Assembly (NCBI GenBank): GCA_947624785.1
Contig: CANQLV010000003.1
Coordinates: 124,001 to 188,000 of the forward strand
Direction: 5' to 3'
Length of the DNA: 64,000 bases
Source of the DNA: Akkermansia muciniphila
Lineage (GTDB): Bacteria; Verrucomicrobiota; Verrucomicrobiia; Verrucomicrobiales; Akkermansiaceae
A program made the translations under genes and the position numbers. Below are positions 54,423-63,671 of the stretch, one piece after another. How positions within the stretch are numbered: the stretch's first letter is position 1; each line of letters opens with the position of its first letter. Under the pieces are notes generated by a model. That model worked only from the letters and a program-made list of their open reading frames with translations. It had not been told where the DNA came from and searched no databases.

Positions 54423-55634
54423 CTACTTGGATATTGGGGGATTCTTGCCGGAAGGCAGCCCCGTATCCTTTCCATCGGTCAGCCACTCGAGCGTCACGGG
54501 AACAAACTTCAGCTTCTTGATATTCGGCTGGTTTTCCTCATAAAGTACGCCAACCACGCCCGGCTCCACCGGAGCGAGGCTGGAATAGGCAAAGCCGCCT
54601 TCACCCAGCAGTTTCTTCACCGGCCAGGTCTTGCCGTTGTCATAGCTCATCGCCAGCTGCCCCTTGATGCGTCTCCCTGCGCTGGGACCGGAAAACAGGA
54701 TGCGGCTTTTGCCTCCATAGGCAGGCTGGGAACTCAGGGAATACGTCATCAGGGAATTCTGCGTGCTGTCGCAAAACAGCTCCGGAGCGTCCTCTACCTC
54801 TCCCCACGTCTCTCCTCCGTCCTGTGACCATACGATGCGACGGCAATTCCCCGCGCCCCAGTGGCGGGCGACCATGACCACGCCGCCGTTATCCGTTTCC
54901 GCGATGGACGTCTCATTCACCAAGCCCTTCATGTTCGTGGTCGGCTGTCCCAGCTTCCAATTCTTGCCGCCGTCATCACTGTAAATGCAGGAAATCACCC
55001 ACTTGCCGAACGGCCCTTCATTCATCGGAATCACCAGGCGTCCCTTGTGGGGGCCGCTCTTCAACTGGGTTCCCGCATTCGGGCCGGAAGCCATGATGTC
55101 CACGCCGGCGGGTCGCTTCGTCGTCTTCGTAATATCCTCCGGCTTCGTCCAGGAGGAACCGCCGTTCCTGCTCTGGATCATGAAATTGCGGATGCACTTC
55201 TCGTCGTCCCAGCCCTGGGGGATATTGGGCTGCCTCTCCTTGACCCCGGCGGGATAACGCTGGAATACAACGGTTACGGTCTTGGTTTTCGCATCATAAA
55301 CGGGGCACGGATTATTAAACGTGGCCCCATGCGACTTGGCGATCGCCCGGGGGCGCGACCAGGTTTTTCCGCCATTCCTGCTGACGCTCATGATAATATC
55401 GTTCTCCCCCTGGTCTGTATTCTTATACCGGCCTTCGGCAAATGCCAGAAGCTGCCCCTTGCCGATATTGAGCAAGGCGGGGATGCGGATGGACGCGTAA
55501 GGGTTCCCTTCCCCGGCGCTGAACACCGTCACCGCCTTGTCCGTGGGAAAATCCGTCTTCTCCTCCTGCCCGAAGGCGGGCAGAACTGCGGCGCACACCG
55601 CACCCATCAAAAATTTGAACATGGAATTCATCAT
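54423..55634 (-). CDS. Exported sialidase (GH33-type)
   Basis: A 403-residue exo-sialidase. A signal peptide (MMNSMFKFLMGAVCAAVLPAFG) leads to the mature enzyme. The arginine-triad motif is IRIPALL (Arg50). Five Asp-box-like turns follow: SRNGGKTW, SRNGGSSW, SDDGGKNW, SQDGGETW and SYDNGKTW. A later FSGPSAGRR region supplies another triad Arg. It releases terminal sialic acid from mucin glycans. Neighbours (SGNH esterase, M60 peptidase) suggest a mucin-degradation locus. Start chosen at the first Met; ATG at 55631 and 55622 are also possible. Confidence 0.9.
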   Translation of the reverse strand: MMNSMFKFLMGAVCAAVLPAFGQEEKTDFPTDKAVTVFSAGEGNPYASIRIPALLNIGKGQLLAFAEGRYKNTDQGENDIIMSVSRNGGKTWSRPRAIAKSHGATFNNPCPVYDAKTKTVTVVFQRYPAGVKERQPNIPQGWDDEKCIRNFMIQSRNGGSSWTKPEDITKTTKRPAGVDIMASGPNAGTQLKSGPHKGRLVIPMNEGPFGKWVISCIYSDDGGKNWKLGQPTTNMKGLVNETSIAETDNGGVVMVARHWGAGNCRRIVWSQDGGETWGEVEDAPELFCDSTQNSLMTYSLSSQPAYGGKSRILFSGPSAGRRIKGQLAMSYDNGKTWPVKKLLGEGGFAYSSLAPVEPGVVGVLYEENQPNIKKLKFVPVTLEWLTDGKDTGLPSGKNPPISK

Positions 55635-55790
55635 CCCTGGACTTTATCTTGTTCCGAAGGGCTCTACAACCGCAATCCATGCCTTACCATTCTAAGACCA
55701 GAACAGAAACTCTGATTCTCTCCGGAGGAATGGATAAACAATGCCGGAGGAGTGAGAAACCGAAAAAAGGTTGCGGCGCTCCATGAAAAT

Positions 55791-57113
55791 CTACCTGGAC
55801 TCCTTTTTGTTCATTCCATTCCGGGGCTCCAGGGAATAGTCGAAAAACGGGCACCAATTATCCATGCGGTAAACGACGTCCTGAATCCGGGTCTTCACCT
55901 TCTCGCCCTGGGAATCCCGCAGGCATCCGCGCGCCCCGGTGCGCGGACCGGAAGGAAGCCTCTCCTTCAAGGTCATTCCGTACCGGAGATGGCTGCCGGA
56001 AGGGTCGGACGGCGTCATGATGCGGACGGCGTCTCTGCCGTTCAGCGTAACGGACTTGATCTCCAGGGGGGCGCCCTGCCCGTTCACCAGGGAAAAGCCG
56101 TAATTGCCCGGATCCAGGATCGTCTTGGCATCGAGGGCCAGCGGGGGCACAGGCACGAAAAACTTTACGTCAACAATCCAATCCTTGCCCTTTCTGCCAA
56201 TCGCATGCGCGACGGGGTGAATGGGCTTCCAACGCACGCCCTCCACCATCACCTTGTACATGACGTATCCGGCATACTCCCCGTAAAGCCGGGACATGGA
56301 AGCGGTCAAATGAACCCCGTCGCTATAGGAAAAATGGTACATGGGCGTAGTCATGATGTACCGGCTGTCCTTTTCCAGAGCCAAATCCAGCTGGGCCACG
56401 GCAATCGCGGGGTAATCCGTCGGATTCTGGGCAAAATAATTAAGGTGGGAAGAAACCTGGTACCCGAAGCACAGCACATCGTTCTTCTGTCCGGTAAGGG
56501 CCTTGGCGTCCGCGTCAATATCCTGAATAAGCGCGCGCATCTTCTCCTTGTACCATTCCCCGGTTTTCCTGTCCTGCTGGTCGGTTTCCCCCTGCGTCCA
56601 CAGGAAACACGGCATGGAAAATGACTTGCCGGCCTTGGAGGCGAGCTCACGCCCCGCCGTCAAATCATCCAGAATGCGCTGATAGGGAGCCTGGCCTTTG
56701 GAAAGAACGCCGATGCTGACGCCCCCTACTCCGTTCGCAGAACACAGGAAACGGGGTTGGGATGCCTTACCGGGGACGCGCTTTTTCAGCAGGCGCACCA
56801 AATTCCCGGCAGCGCCGGAAACGGGCGTCTCTCCCCTGGCGCCGTCAGGTGAAACGCCTTCTACCAGGGGAATCACAGCGCTCCGGTCATTACCGCCCTC
56901 AAAAGGGCGGACGCCGCCCTTGAACATCAAATTGCCGTCCTTCTGATCCGTCGTCACCACCGGCTTGGCCGTCCATCCTACGGAAAGCGACTGTCCGTAG
57001 GACGGCAAGTAATTCCAGGCCGTTAAAACGGGCTTCTCCGCCAAACCATAAGGGCTGCCAGCCATCAACAGGCAAAAAAGAACTCCGGTACGAAAACATG
57101 TGCTCACTTTCAT
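55791..57113 (-). CDS. Exported SGNH-fold sialate O-acetylesterase-like hydrolase
   Basis: A 440-residue protein with a signal peptide (residues ~1-25). SGNH motifs: YGQSLSVG with candidate catalytic Ser42, NGVGGVSIGVLSKG, FLWTQGETDQQ at 171-180 and SDGVHLT with Asp265 and His268. Such esterases remove O-acetyl groups from sialic acids, which otherwise block sialidases; the upstream position relative to sialidase fits that. The start at 57113 gives a normal signal peptide; ATG at 57137 is an alternative. Confidence 0.8.
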   Translation of the reverse strand: MKVSTCFRTGVLFCLLMAGSPYGLAEKPVLTAWNYLPSYGQSLSVGWTAKPVVTTDQKDGNLMFKGGVRPFEGGNDRSAVIPLVEGVSPDGARGETPVSGAAGNLVRLLKKRVPGKASQPRFLCSANGVGGVSIGVLSKGQAPYQRILDDLTAGRELASKAGKSFSMPCFLWTQGETDQQDRKTGEWYKEKMRALIQDIDADAKALTGQKNDVLCFGYQVSSHLNYFAQNPTDYPAIAVAQLDLALEKDSRYIMTTPMYHFSYSDGVHLTASMSRLYGEYAGYVMYKVMVEGVRWKPIHPVAHAIGRKGKDWIVDVKFFVPVPPLALDAKTILDPGNYGFSLVNGQGAPLEIKSVTLNGRDAVRIMTPSDPSGSHLRYGMTLKERLPSGPRTGARGCLRDSQGEKVKTRIQDVVYRMDNWCPFFDYSLEPRNGMNKKESR

Positions 57114-57470
57114 GACAATATGCTGAATCATGGTCATGTACGGTCCGGTACCTATCGAAAATTCAACATGCTGAAGAAAATAACCGGAGAATGAATGAAA
57201 CTTCCTCCTGCTCAAAAACACTACACATGAAAATGTTGAATATTACTCAACGGACATGACGCCTGTAGCTGCCCCATTGATGAACATGGAAATGCCGGGC
57301 AACCATCCCGCTTTCCCATGTTGATTCCTCTCCCATGGATTCTCCCGGAAAATAACGCCTTTTTGCAATCCGGTCCATCCGCGAAACTGTGGACTATTAA
57401 CAAGATTCAGCCCATTCAACTAAAACCGAACCTCTAAAAACCACCCTTCTTCACCGCGAAGGCAAGCAAG
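57114..57470. other. Intergenic region between SGNH esterase and DUF2254 genes
   Basis: About 357 bp with no supported gene. Two Thr/Gln-poor dyads are visible, TTCAACATGCTGAA (57163-57176, imperfect) and GTTGAATATTACTCAAC (57235-57251), both containing TTCAAC/GTTGAA-like half-sites. They could be regulator sites for the esterase-sialidase transcript. Confidence 0.3.
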
Positions 57471-58727
57471 CTAATCAATGACCAGCTTTTTCAGGACTTC
57501 CTTATCTTCATCCAGCACTACCGTTCTGGATGCATGTTCATAGCATTGGCGGGAATACTTGCGGGCTTCCTCCTTGAACTGCCCGTTATCCAGGCCATGC
57601 AATGCGGCAAAAGCCTTCAACAACTTGATGTCAATCGCCGTAATGCCTCCTTCGTCTCGCAGAATAGGGCCGAAAATATCCGAAAACAAATTGGAGACGG
57701 TCAACGGAGGCACCCATATCCTCTCGTGCTTTACGCCGGGACGGCGCTCTTCCCGGGCATACTTCGTCAGCAGGCGCACGCCCCGGTTGATAATATCAAT
57801 ACCCGTTCCGTAATCATTGACGGCCGCAGACAGGGCCCTGGCGGCAATCTCGGCAAGCACGCACAATCCGAACCTGGGATCCTGTTCAAAATTGCGCTCA
57901 TGCCCGATGATAAACGCTCCAAGCAGATCACGCCGGGTTTCATTTGACACAGGCTTATCAGCATAAACCAGAACCGAGGTAACGGACACGAAATCCCCCG
58001 GGAGCGAGACGACGTAAAGATCAAGATCTTTATCCCTGGAGAGATGGTCCAGCTTCTCAATATCAATATATTGAATATTGCCTGTCTGGTCGCCTCTGAC
58101 GGGAACGGCATTCTCCGGAATATCAAGTTCCCTGTCAACCAGGGGATTGGCGCCCAGATAGGGTTCCCGGGCGCGTTCCAGCAACGCCCGCTCCGTTACT
58201 TCCTCCACCAGCTCGGAAGTCTCTCCCACCCGGCCAAGCCGGGACAAATGCTCAATCCACCGGATAAGCGTGACCAGAATAATGGCAATCACCCCCAGCG
58301 TGACAACAAATAGCACCACCCTTCCCCGCTGGTCATACATGCCGGAATTCAGGAAAATAATCGCAATCAGACTGAAAATGAAGGAACCGATGAATGTGGA
58401 AAGGGCATTCTGGGCCGTGGAATCTTCCATCAGCAGCTTCGTGGCCCGGGGCGTTACGCTCGACGTCGCCGCTGCATAAGCGGAAACAACCGTGGTTAAG
58501 GAAAAAGTCGTCACCGCCAGCATGCTTGAAGCCAGGATATTCAAAATCGTATCGACCGTATCGGCCCCGATCTTTTGAAAAATATCAAACGGGACAAACT
58601 CGCCCAGGTAGATTGAGGCAATAGCCGTAATAATTGCCAGCAGCGCAAAATAGGTGGCCTTGACCCAAAGAAGCTTGTTAGCCCTCAAAAACAATAACCT
58701 GATTTGAAAAATGAAGGATCCTTTCAT
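57471..58727 (-). CDS. DUF2254 family membrane protein
   Basis: A 418-residue protein with about four membrane helices in the first ~155 residues (ATYFALLAIITAIASIYLG, ILASSMLAVTTFSLTTVVSAY, IGSFIFSLIAIIFL, VVLFVVTLGVIAIILVTLI) and a ~260-residue cytoplasmic domain. The segment AEIAARALSAAVNDYGTGIDIINRGVRLL is diagnostic of DUF2254. No catalytic activity is known to me. It lies between the esterase-sialidase genes and the M60 gene, but on the minus strand, so it may not belong to the mucin-degradation unit. Confidence 0.85.
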   Translation of the reverse strand: MKGSFIFQIRLLFLRANKLLWVKATYFALLAIITAIASIYLGEFVPFDIFQKIGADTVDTILNILASSMLAVTTFSLTTVVSAYAAATSSVTPRATKLLMEDSTAQNALSTFIGSFIFSLIAIIFLNSGMYDQRGRVVLFVVTLGVIAIILVTLIRWIEHLSRLGRVGETSELVEEVTERALLERAREPYLGANPLVDRELDIPENAVPVRGDQTGNIQYIDIEKLDHLSRDKDLDLYVVSLPGDFVSVTSVLVYADKPVSNETRRDLLGAFIIGHERNFEQDPRFGLCVLAEIAARALSAAVNDYGTGIDIINRGVRLLTKYAREERRPGVKHERIWVPPLTVSNLFSDIFGPILRDEGGITAIDIKLLKAFAALHGLDNGQFKEEARKYSRQCYEHASRTVVLDEDKEVLKKLVID

Positions 58728-59588
58728 CAGAAGCTGGGATTGGAAGAACAGCTGAAGGCTACTCTCCTGTTAAAACAATATCCAAGCATCTCCGTTCAAG
58801 AATAAGACTCTCAAGAAGAGTGAGGAGTTGATCATTTCTATAGCTTTAATGCCCCCAACGAGGGAAACCCGCATCCGGGGAACGCCCAGGACCGCGAAAC
58901 CGTAGGGAACAGCCTCTGAAGGTGGAAAAATAATTCACTCAAGCAGGCAATTCAAAACAGCTTCCATCTCTCCGAAAAGAGCGACTCTGCTTTAAAAAAC
59001 GGCTGTGGAAAGCAAAGGTCCCGGTTGCCTGCTATGCCGGACTCTCTACGTGCGAGAAAAACTCAAAAGCACAGCGAGAACACACATATAAACGCTCCTA
59101 GAAATCTAGGACTCCGTTGCCTCCGGTTTCTCTGCATAGAGAAACTCCCCGGTCAGGCAGCCCTCATCCTGAACAACAACGTGCTATCTTTCTATTAGCA
59201 ATATAGATGGAAGATAAAAGCCATTCTGAAGGATCATAGAAAAAGAATAGTGTGGAAAGCGTGTGGCAGAAGCTCTATGCCGATGTGGAAGAATTTCAGG
59301 AAGGCTCAATCAAATGGCTCAAACGTTACAGTCGCGAACGCCTTCGTCAGGACTACCGCAGTATTGGAAGGCGATTAAGTAAAACAATGGCAACCTTTAA
59401 AAAACAAAAAACATATGCAAGGAAGACCAGCTGTACAACGTGAAAGCGTTTCCATTCATTAAACCACCCGGTCTTCCGTTAAAGCATGTCGGTTTTTCCG
59501 TTTGCCGGTAAGAAGAAAAATGGTGAAAGAAGAGGAAAACGGAGAGTGTAACTTGTAACATCGCAGCATCACCACTTCCCAAGCTATC
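58728..59588. other. Long intergenic region with stacked hairpins
   Basis: About 860 bp with little coding support. Two tight perfect hairpins lie close together: CCTAGA-AA-TCTAGG (59097-59110) and GTTTCTCT-GCAT-AGAGAAAC (59126-59145). A short frame starts at 59252. The hairpins could belong to an untranslated leader or small RNA. Confidence 0.4.
59252..59443 (+). CDS. Possible small basic protein, unassigned
   Basis: A 63-residue frame, MESVWQKLYADVEEFQEG..., with a helical, basic C-terminus (RYSRERLRQDYRSIGRRLSKT). No signal, domain or homologue is recognised and there is no clear promoter. It may be chance or the remnant of a larger gene. Confidence 0.2.
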   Translation: MESVWQKLYADVEEFQEGSIKWLKRYSRERLRQDYRSIGRRLSKTMATFKKQKTYARKTSCTT

Positions 59589-61109
59589 ATGAACCGGATC
59601 ATTTCATTCCTCTCCCTGCCCCTGTTGTCGCTCGCATCCGTATTTGCCGCCAACACGCCGGAAAGCATCGGCAACGACCTCCAGCTATTCAAGGATGCCT
59701 CCTGCACGGCCTTGAAACAGGATGTCAGGGACACCTCCGCCTTCCAGTCCGACGCGATGAAGGAACTCGCGGACAAAATCCTGGCAGGCAATTACAAGCC
59801 GGACTACCTATATGCCGAATACCAGGCCCTCCCCTCACCGCGCCAGACGGGCAAAAACCTCAGAATCGGGGAAGGGTTCAGTAAATACGACAACATGACG
59901 GGCGTCTATCTGGAAAAAGGGCAGCACGTCGTGCTGGTCGGCAAGACGGATGGACGTGAAATCAGCCTCCTGCTCCCGAACCTGATGCGCAAGCCAGCCG
60001 AAGGCGTGCAGCCGACGAAGGATCCCAACGGGTGGGGACTGCACAAAAAACAGATACCCCTTAAGGAAGGAATCAATATCATTGATGTAGAAACACCCGC
60101 CAACGCCTACATCAGCTACTTCACCAACGATGCCGGCAACGCGCCGAAAATCCCCGTCCATTTCGTAACGGGCAAAGTCAACGGCTACTTTGACACCACC
60201 CGGGGCGACACCAATGAAGATTGGGCGCGTCTGCTTGACCAGGCCGTCTCCCCGATCATGGATGCCCGGGGAAAATACATCCAGGTTGCCTACCCCGTCG
60301 AATTCCTGAAAAAATTCACCAGGGACCGCGGCACCGAACTCATCCACGCCTACGACAAGCTGATAGGCATCCAATACCAGCTGATGGGCCTTGAGAAATA
60401 CGGCAAAATCCCGAAAAACCGCGTCTTTGCCCGCGTGAACTTCAACTACTACATGTTCCGCGACGGCGATGGAGTCGCTTACCTGGGAGACAACGGCACG
60501 ATGCGGATGGTGACCGATCCTGAAAATGTCCTCAAGGGCGACGCCTGCTGGGGTTTCTCCCACGAAGTCGGCCACGTGATGCAAATGCGCCCGATGACCT
60601 GGGGCGGCATGACGGAAGTCAGCAACAACATCTTCTCTCTGCAAGCCGCCGCCAAAACGGGCAACGAAAGCCGCTTGAAGCGCCAGGGCAGCTACGACAA
60701 GGCGCGCAAGGAAATCATCGATGGGAAAATTGCCTACCTGCAATCAAAGGACGTTTTCAACAAGCTGGTCCCCCTGTGGCAGCTCCATCTCTACTTTACC
60801 GAAAACGGACATCCCGACTTCTACCCTGACGTCATGGAATACCTGCGCAACAACGCGGGAAACTACGGAGGGAATGATACCATCAAATACCAGTTCGAAT
60901 TCATCAGAGCATGCTGCGACGTCACAAAAACCGATTTGACCGACTTCTTCGAGAAATGGGGTTTCTTCAAAACCGGCCAATTCCATATCGGCGACTATGC
61001 TAATTACGATTTCACCGTCACACCCGAAATGGTGGCTGAAACGAAAAAATGGATTGCCGATAAAAACTACCCGAAACCTAAAACTGACATCACCAGAATA
61101 AGTGAATAG
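59589..61109 (+). CDS. M60-like O-glycoprotein peptidase (mucinase)
   Basis: A 506-residue secreted zinc metallopeptidase. A signal peptide (MNRIISFLSLPLLSLASVFA) precedes a beta-rich N-terminal region. The gluzincin motif HEVGH is at residues 325-329 (catalytic Glu326), and Glu343 (GGMTEVSNN) is the likely third zinc ligand. This matches the M60/PF13402 group, which cuts peptide bonds next to O-glycosylated Ser/Thr in mucins. Length, start and HExxH position agree, from memory, with A. muciniphila AM0627. With the nearby sialidase and esterase it gives sequential mucin attack. Confidence 0.92.
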   Translation: MNRIISFLSLPLLSLASVFAANTPESIGNDLQLFKDASCTALKQDVRDTSAFQSDAMKELADKILAGNYKPDYLYAEYQALPSPRQTGKNLRIGEGFSKYDNMTGVYLEKGQHVVLVGKTDGREISLLLPNLMRKPAEGVQPTKDPNGWGLHKKQIPLKEGINIIDVETPANAYISYFTNDAGNAPKIPVHFVTGKVNGYFDTTRGDTNEDWARLLDQAVSPIMDARGKYIQVAYPVEFLKKFTRDRGTELIHAYDKLIGIQYQLMGLEKYGKIPKNRVFARVNFNYYMFRDGDGVAYLGDNGTMRMVTDPENVLKGDACWGFSHEVGHVMQMRPMTWGGMTEVSNNIFSLQAAAKTGNESRLKRQGSYDKARKEIIDGKIAYLQSKDVFNKLVPLWQLHLYFTENGHPDFYPDVMEYLRNNAGNYGGNDTIKYQFEFIRACCDVTKTDLTDFFEKWGFFKTGQFHIGDYANYDFTVTPEMVAETKKWIADKNYPKPKTDITRISE

Positions 61110-61614
61110 AGTCATTCAGGAATTCTGATTCTTTATTACAGTACCAGATGCACTCTTGGCCAAATGTGTAATTCCCTATGACCAGATTCAACGACTTCCA
61201 CAGTCAAATTGTCTTGTACGAAGATATTTTTAGAAAAATTATTATAAGTTTTTAATTATAAAACTTTTTATGAAAATTATCTGAATATAGAAGAATATCT
61301 AAACGCATTTAGAACAATAGAACATTCAGATAGTCTATGAATAATGACCGAAAAGATGAGAATCCTGACTGAAACAAGCTTTACAGCCACATTTCTAATC
61401 CTGAAGAACTGCATTGATGCGGAAAATCCATGAAGAATTGACACGATTATTAAAGGAGAAAGTAACAAGAAATTTGATAAAAAAATTGAAGAGAGATTGG
61501 AAAGAATATAACAAAGCAAAATTACTAACGGATATTAAAAAGGTGTAAGTTTTTTATATGACTTGATCTTTTTCCTTCTTTCGTTTAATCTCCAAAAGCA
61601 ATTTCTAACGTTTA
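61110..61614. other. AT-rich spacer before the restriction-modification island
   Basis: About 505 bp of strongly AT-rich sequence marking a composition change. A 43-residue Lys-rich frame, MRKIHEELTRLLKEKVTRNL..., at 61417-61548 is the only plausible small gene here and has little support. It is not a recognisable controller (C) protein. Confidence 0.35.
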
Positions 61615-62685
61615 ATGTATCGACTTCTTGATCTTTTTTCTGGATGTGGAGGAATGACTCTCGGTTTTTCAGATCCTCGTTTCTGCGGAGGATTTAAGAG
61701 TATATTTGCCATTGACAATAATCCTGCTGCCGTAGACAGCTATAACCTGAATTTTGGTAATCATGCTGTTTGTAGAAATATTGAAGAATGGTTGTTAGAA
61801 AATTGCGAAATTCCTAAAGCAGATATCGTCATAGGAGGGCCACCATGCCAAGGTTTCAGTCTATTGAACAAAGGGAGAGAAGGAGATGTTCGTCGTTCTC
61901 TTTGGCAGCCATATATGGATATAGTGGAAATTTCAGAAGCTTCAGTATTTATCATCGAAAACGTACAAGGTCTTTTAAAATCTATAGAGTATGAATCAAT
62001 AATAAAAAAAGCTGATTCCCTTGGTTTCCATGTCGTAGCGTCGTTATTGAACGCAGCAAACTACGGAGTTCCTCAAACAAGGATTCGAACTCTGATAATT
62101 GGATGGAAAAAGCATCTTGCAGCTTCTATTTCTTATCCACCTGCTCCAACAAATACACAAAATCCGGATGATTTGACACTGCCTCCTTGGAAAACTGTCA
62201 GAGATGCCATAGGAGATTTACCTATTCCGCAAGGAACTGAAATTCGTAATATAGAGCCACCTTTAAATCTTCATTTTGGAAGATCTCCAACAGAGAAAAG
62301 TATTTTGCGTTATAAGTCGGTGCCGCCGGGCGGTAATAGATTTGATCTCCAGAAAAATGCTCCTCACCTGACTCCGAACTGTTGGATTCATAAAACGAAG
62401 GGAGGAACAGATTTATTTGGTCGTTTGTGGTGGGATCGTCCATCCGTCACGATTAGAACTGAGTTTTTTAAACCGGAAAAAGGGCGTTATCTACATCCTG
62501 ATCAGCACAGACCAATCACTCATAGGGAAGCCGCACGGCTGATGGGATTCCCTGATGATTTTCTGTTCTCGGGCTCAAAAATTGACATAGCCCGCCAAAT
62601 TGGAAATGCTGTCCCTCCTCCTTTAGCAGGGGCAGTAGCGCGCTACATACGATCCTTATTTGATGAATGGTTTCACGTAGAATAG
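61615..62685 (+). CDS. DNA (cytosine-5)-methyltransferase
   Basis: A 356-residue type II 5mC methyltransferase. Motif I is LLDLFSGCGGMTLGF, motif IV is IGGPPCQGFSLL with catalytic Cys78, motif VI is FIIENVQGL, motif VIII is GVPQTRIR, and motifs IX-X are REAARLMGFPDD and QIGNAVPPPLA. All needed motifs are intact. The variable recognition domain (about 185-290) does not reveal the site. Codon use is AT-rich versus the mucin genes next door. The 3' end overlaps the convergent HNH gene by 13 nt, a typical restriction-modification layout. Confidence 0.93.
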   Translation: MYRLLDLFSGCGGMTLGFSDPRFCGGFKSIFAIDNNPAAVDSYNLNFGNHAVCRNIEEWLLENCEIPKADIVIGGPPCQGFSLLNKGREGDVRRSLWQPYMDIVEISEASVFIIENVQGLLKSIEYESIIKKADSLGFHVVASLLNAANYGVPQTRIRTLIIGWKKHLAASISYPPAPTNTQNPDDLTLPPWKTVRDAIGDLPIPQGTEIRNIEPPLNLHFGRSPTEKSILRYKSVPPGGNRFDLQKNAPHLTPNCWIHKTKGGTDLFGRLWWDRPSVTIRTEFFKPEKGRYLHPDQHRPITHREAARLMGFPDDFLFSGSKIDIARQIGNAVPPPLAGAVARYIRSLFDEWFHVE

Positions 62686-63611
62686 TGACTATGCCTGATA
62701 TCATGACAAATTGTACAGAGAGTGATAAGATTATCGGCAGTATTCGCTCCCTTATCAACATGCCGTCGAACATGATGAACTTCAAGGTGACGAGGATCGG
62801 ATCTATTCCACTTTTTATGGGTCCATCCGCAATCTTGGCATGTATATTGATCCCGTAAAAGTACTTTCCTGTATTCTCCTTCTGGAATCCTCCGATCATG
62901 CTCAGGAGATTGTCTATCCTCTTCCAAAACATAAATACCTACAAGCAGATCTGGACGTCCCGTAAATTTAGTAAGAATAGGCCAACCATATTCCGTTCGA
63001 AGCTCCCTAGTTCTACGAGCCCACTCTGTTTTATTACCAGCAACATAAGAAAGTTCCTCTCCAGAAATTTCTTTTCCTACAAATGTTCTAAAATATTTTA
63101 GAATCTTGTTCCTCACACTAATCGGTTCCTTACGTATGTCGTTCGCAACATGCCAACGATAAGCTGCTTCCATATCTTGTTTATCACCAAGCAATATATA
63201 TTGATCAGGTCGGAGCTTTAAATCAACAGGTATATTCAAAGCCTCAAGCTCTTCCATTTCCATGCTTTTTAAGGCGACTCCTGTTAGAATTGGCCATCCA
63301 TGTTCAACACGTAATTCACGTACTCTACGAGCATACTCCGAAATCCCGGCAACGACGGACAGTTCTTCTCCAGAAATTACGATCCCAACATATTTTCTCA
63401 TATATGCGAGAATACGAAACCGTGCACTATGCTCATTTGATGGATCAATCAAGGACACACCGAGTTTTTGAAACAAATGAACAGCAGGAACCAACTCCAA
63501 TACTTTTATACGTAACTCACTATTTTCCAAATGATTTTCAAAATCATCAAGCAATTCTATAAGTTTACGTCGATACATCTCCGGGTTACTAATTCTCGAC
63601 TGTTTTGTCAT
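62673..63611 (-). CDS. HNH restriction endonuclease with duplicated DNA-binding-like module
   Basis: A 312-residue protein. Residues 64-110 and 167-214 are two copies of one module (RFRILAYMRKYVGIVISGEELS and RNKILKYFRTFVGKEISGEELS, both ending RELR-x-E-x-GWPILT), which look like winged helices. The C-terminal HNH nuclease has CQDC (258-261), LEVHH (279-280), an Asn at 294 and CTIC (299-302), a zinc-stabilised His-Asn-His site. Convergence with the methyltransferase and proximity to Vsr support a type II restriction role. The start at 63611 is chosen; an ATG at 63644 is in frame. Confidence 0.82.
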   Translation of the reverse strand: MTKQSRISNPEMYRRKLIELLDDFENHLENSELRIKVLELVPAVHLFQKLGVSLIDPSNEHSARFRILAYMRKYVGIVISGEELSVVAGISEYARRVRELRVEHGWPILTGVALKSMEMEELEALNIPVDLKLRPDQYILLGDKQDMEAAYRWHVANDIRKEPISVRNKILKYFRTFVGKEISGEELSYVAGNKTEWARRTRELRTEYGWPILTKFTGRPDLLVGIYVLEEDRQSPEHDRRIPEGEYRKVLLRDQYTCQDCGWTHKKWNRSDPRHLEVHHVRRHVDKGANTADNLITLCTICHDIRHSHYST

Positions 63612-63671
63612 AGCGTTTTTCTTATGCCTTATTAGGATGATCAATAATTTCTCATATCAAGCAAAGTATGC

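Noticed and set aside
61277..61519. An 80-codon hydrophobic frame on the minus strand before the methyltransferase gene
   Set aside because: In strongly AT-rich DNA, Ile/Leu/Phe/Ser-rich frames arise by chance; no start signal or partner supports it.
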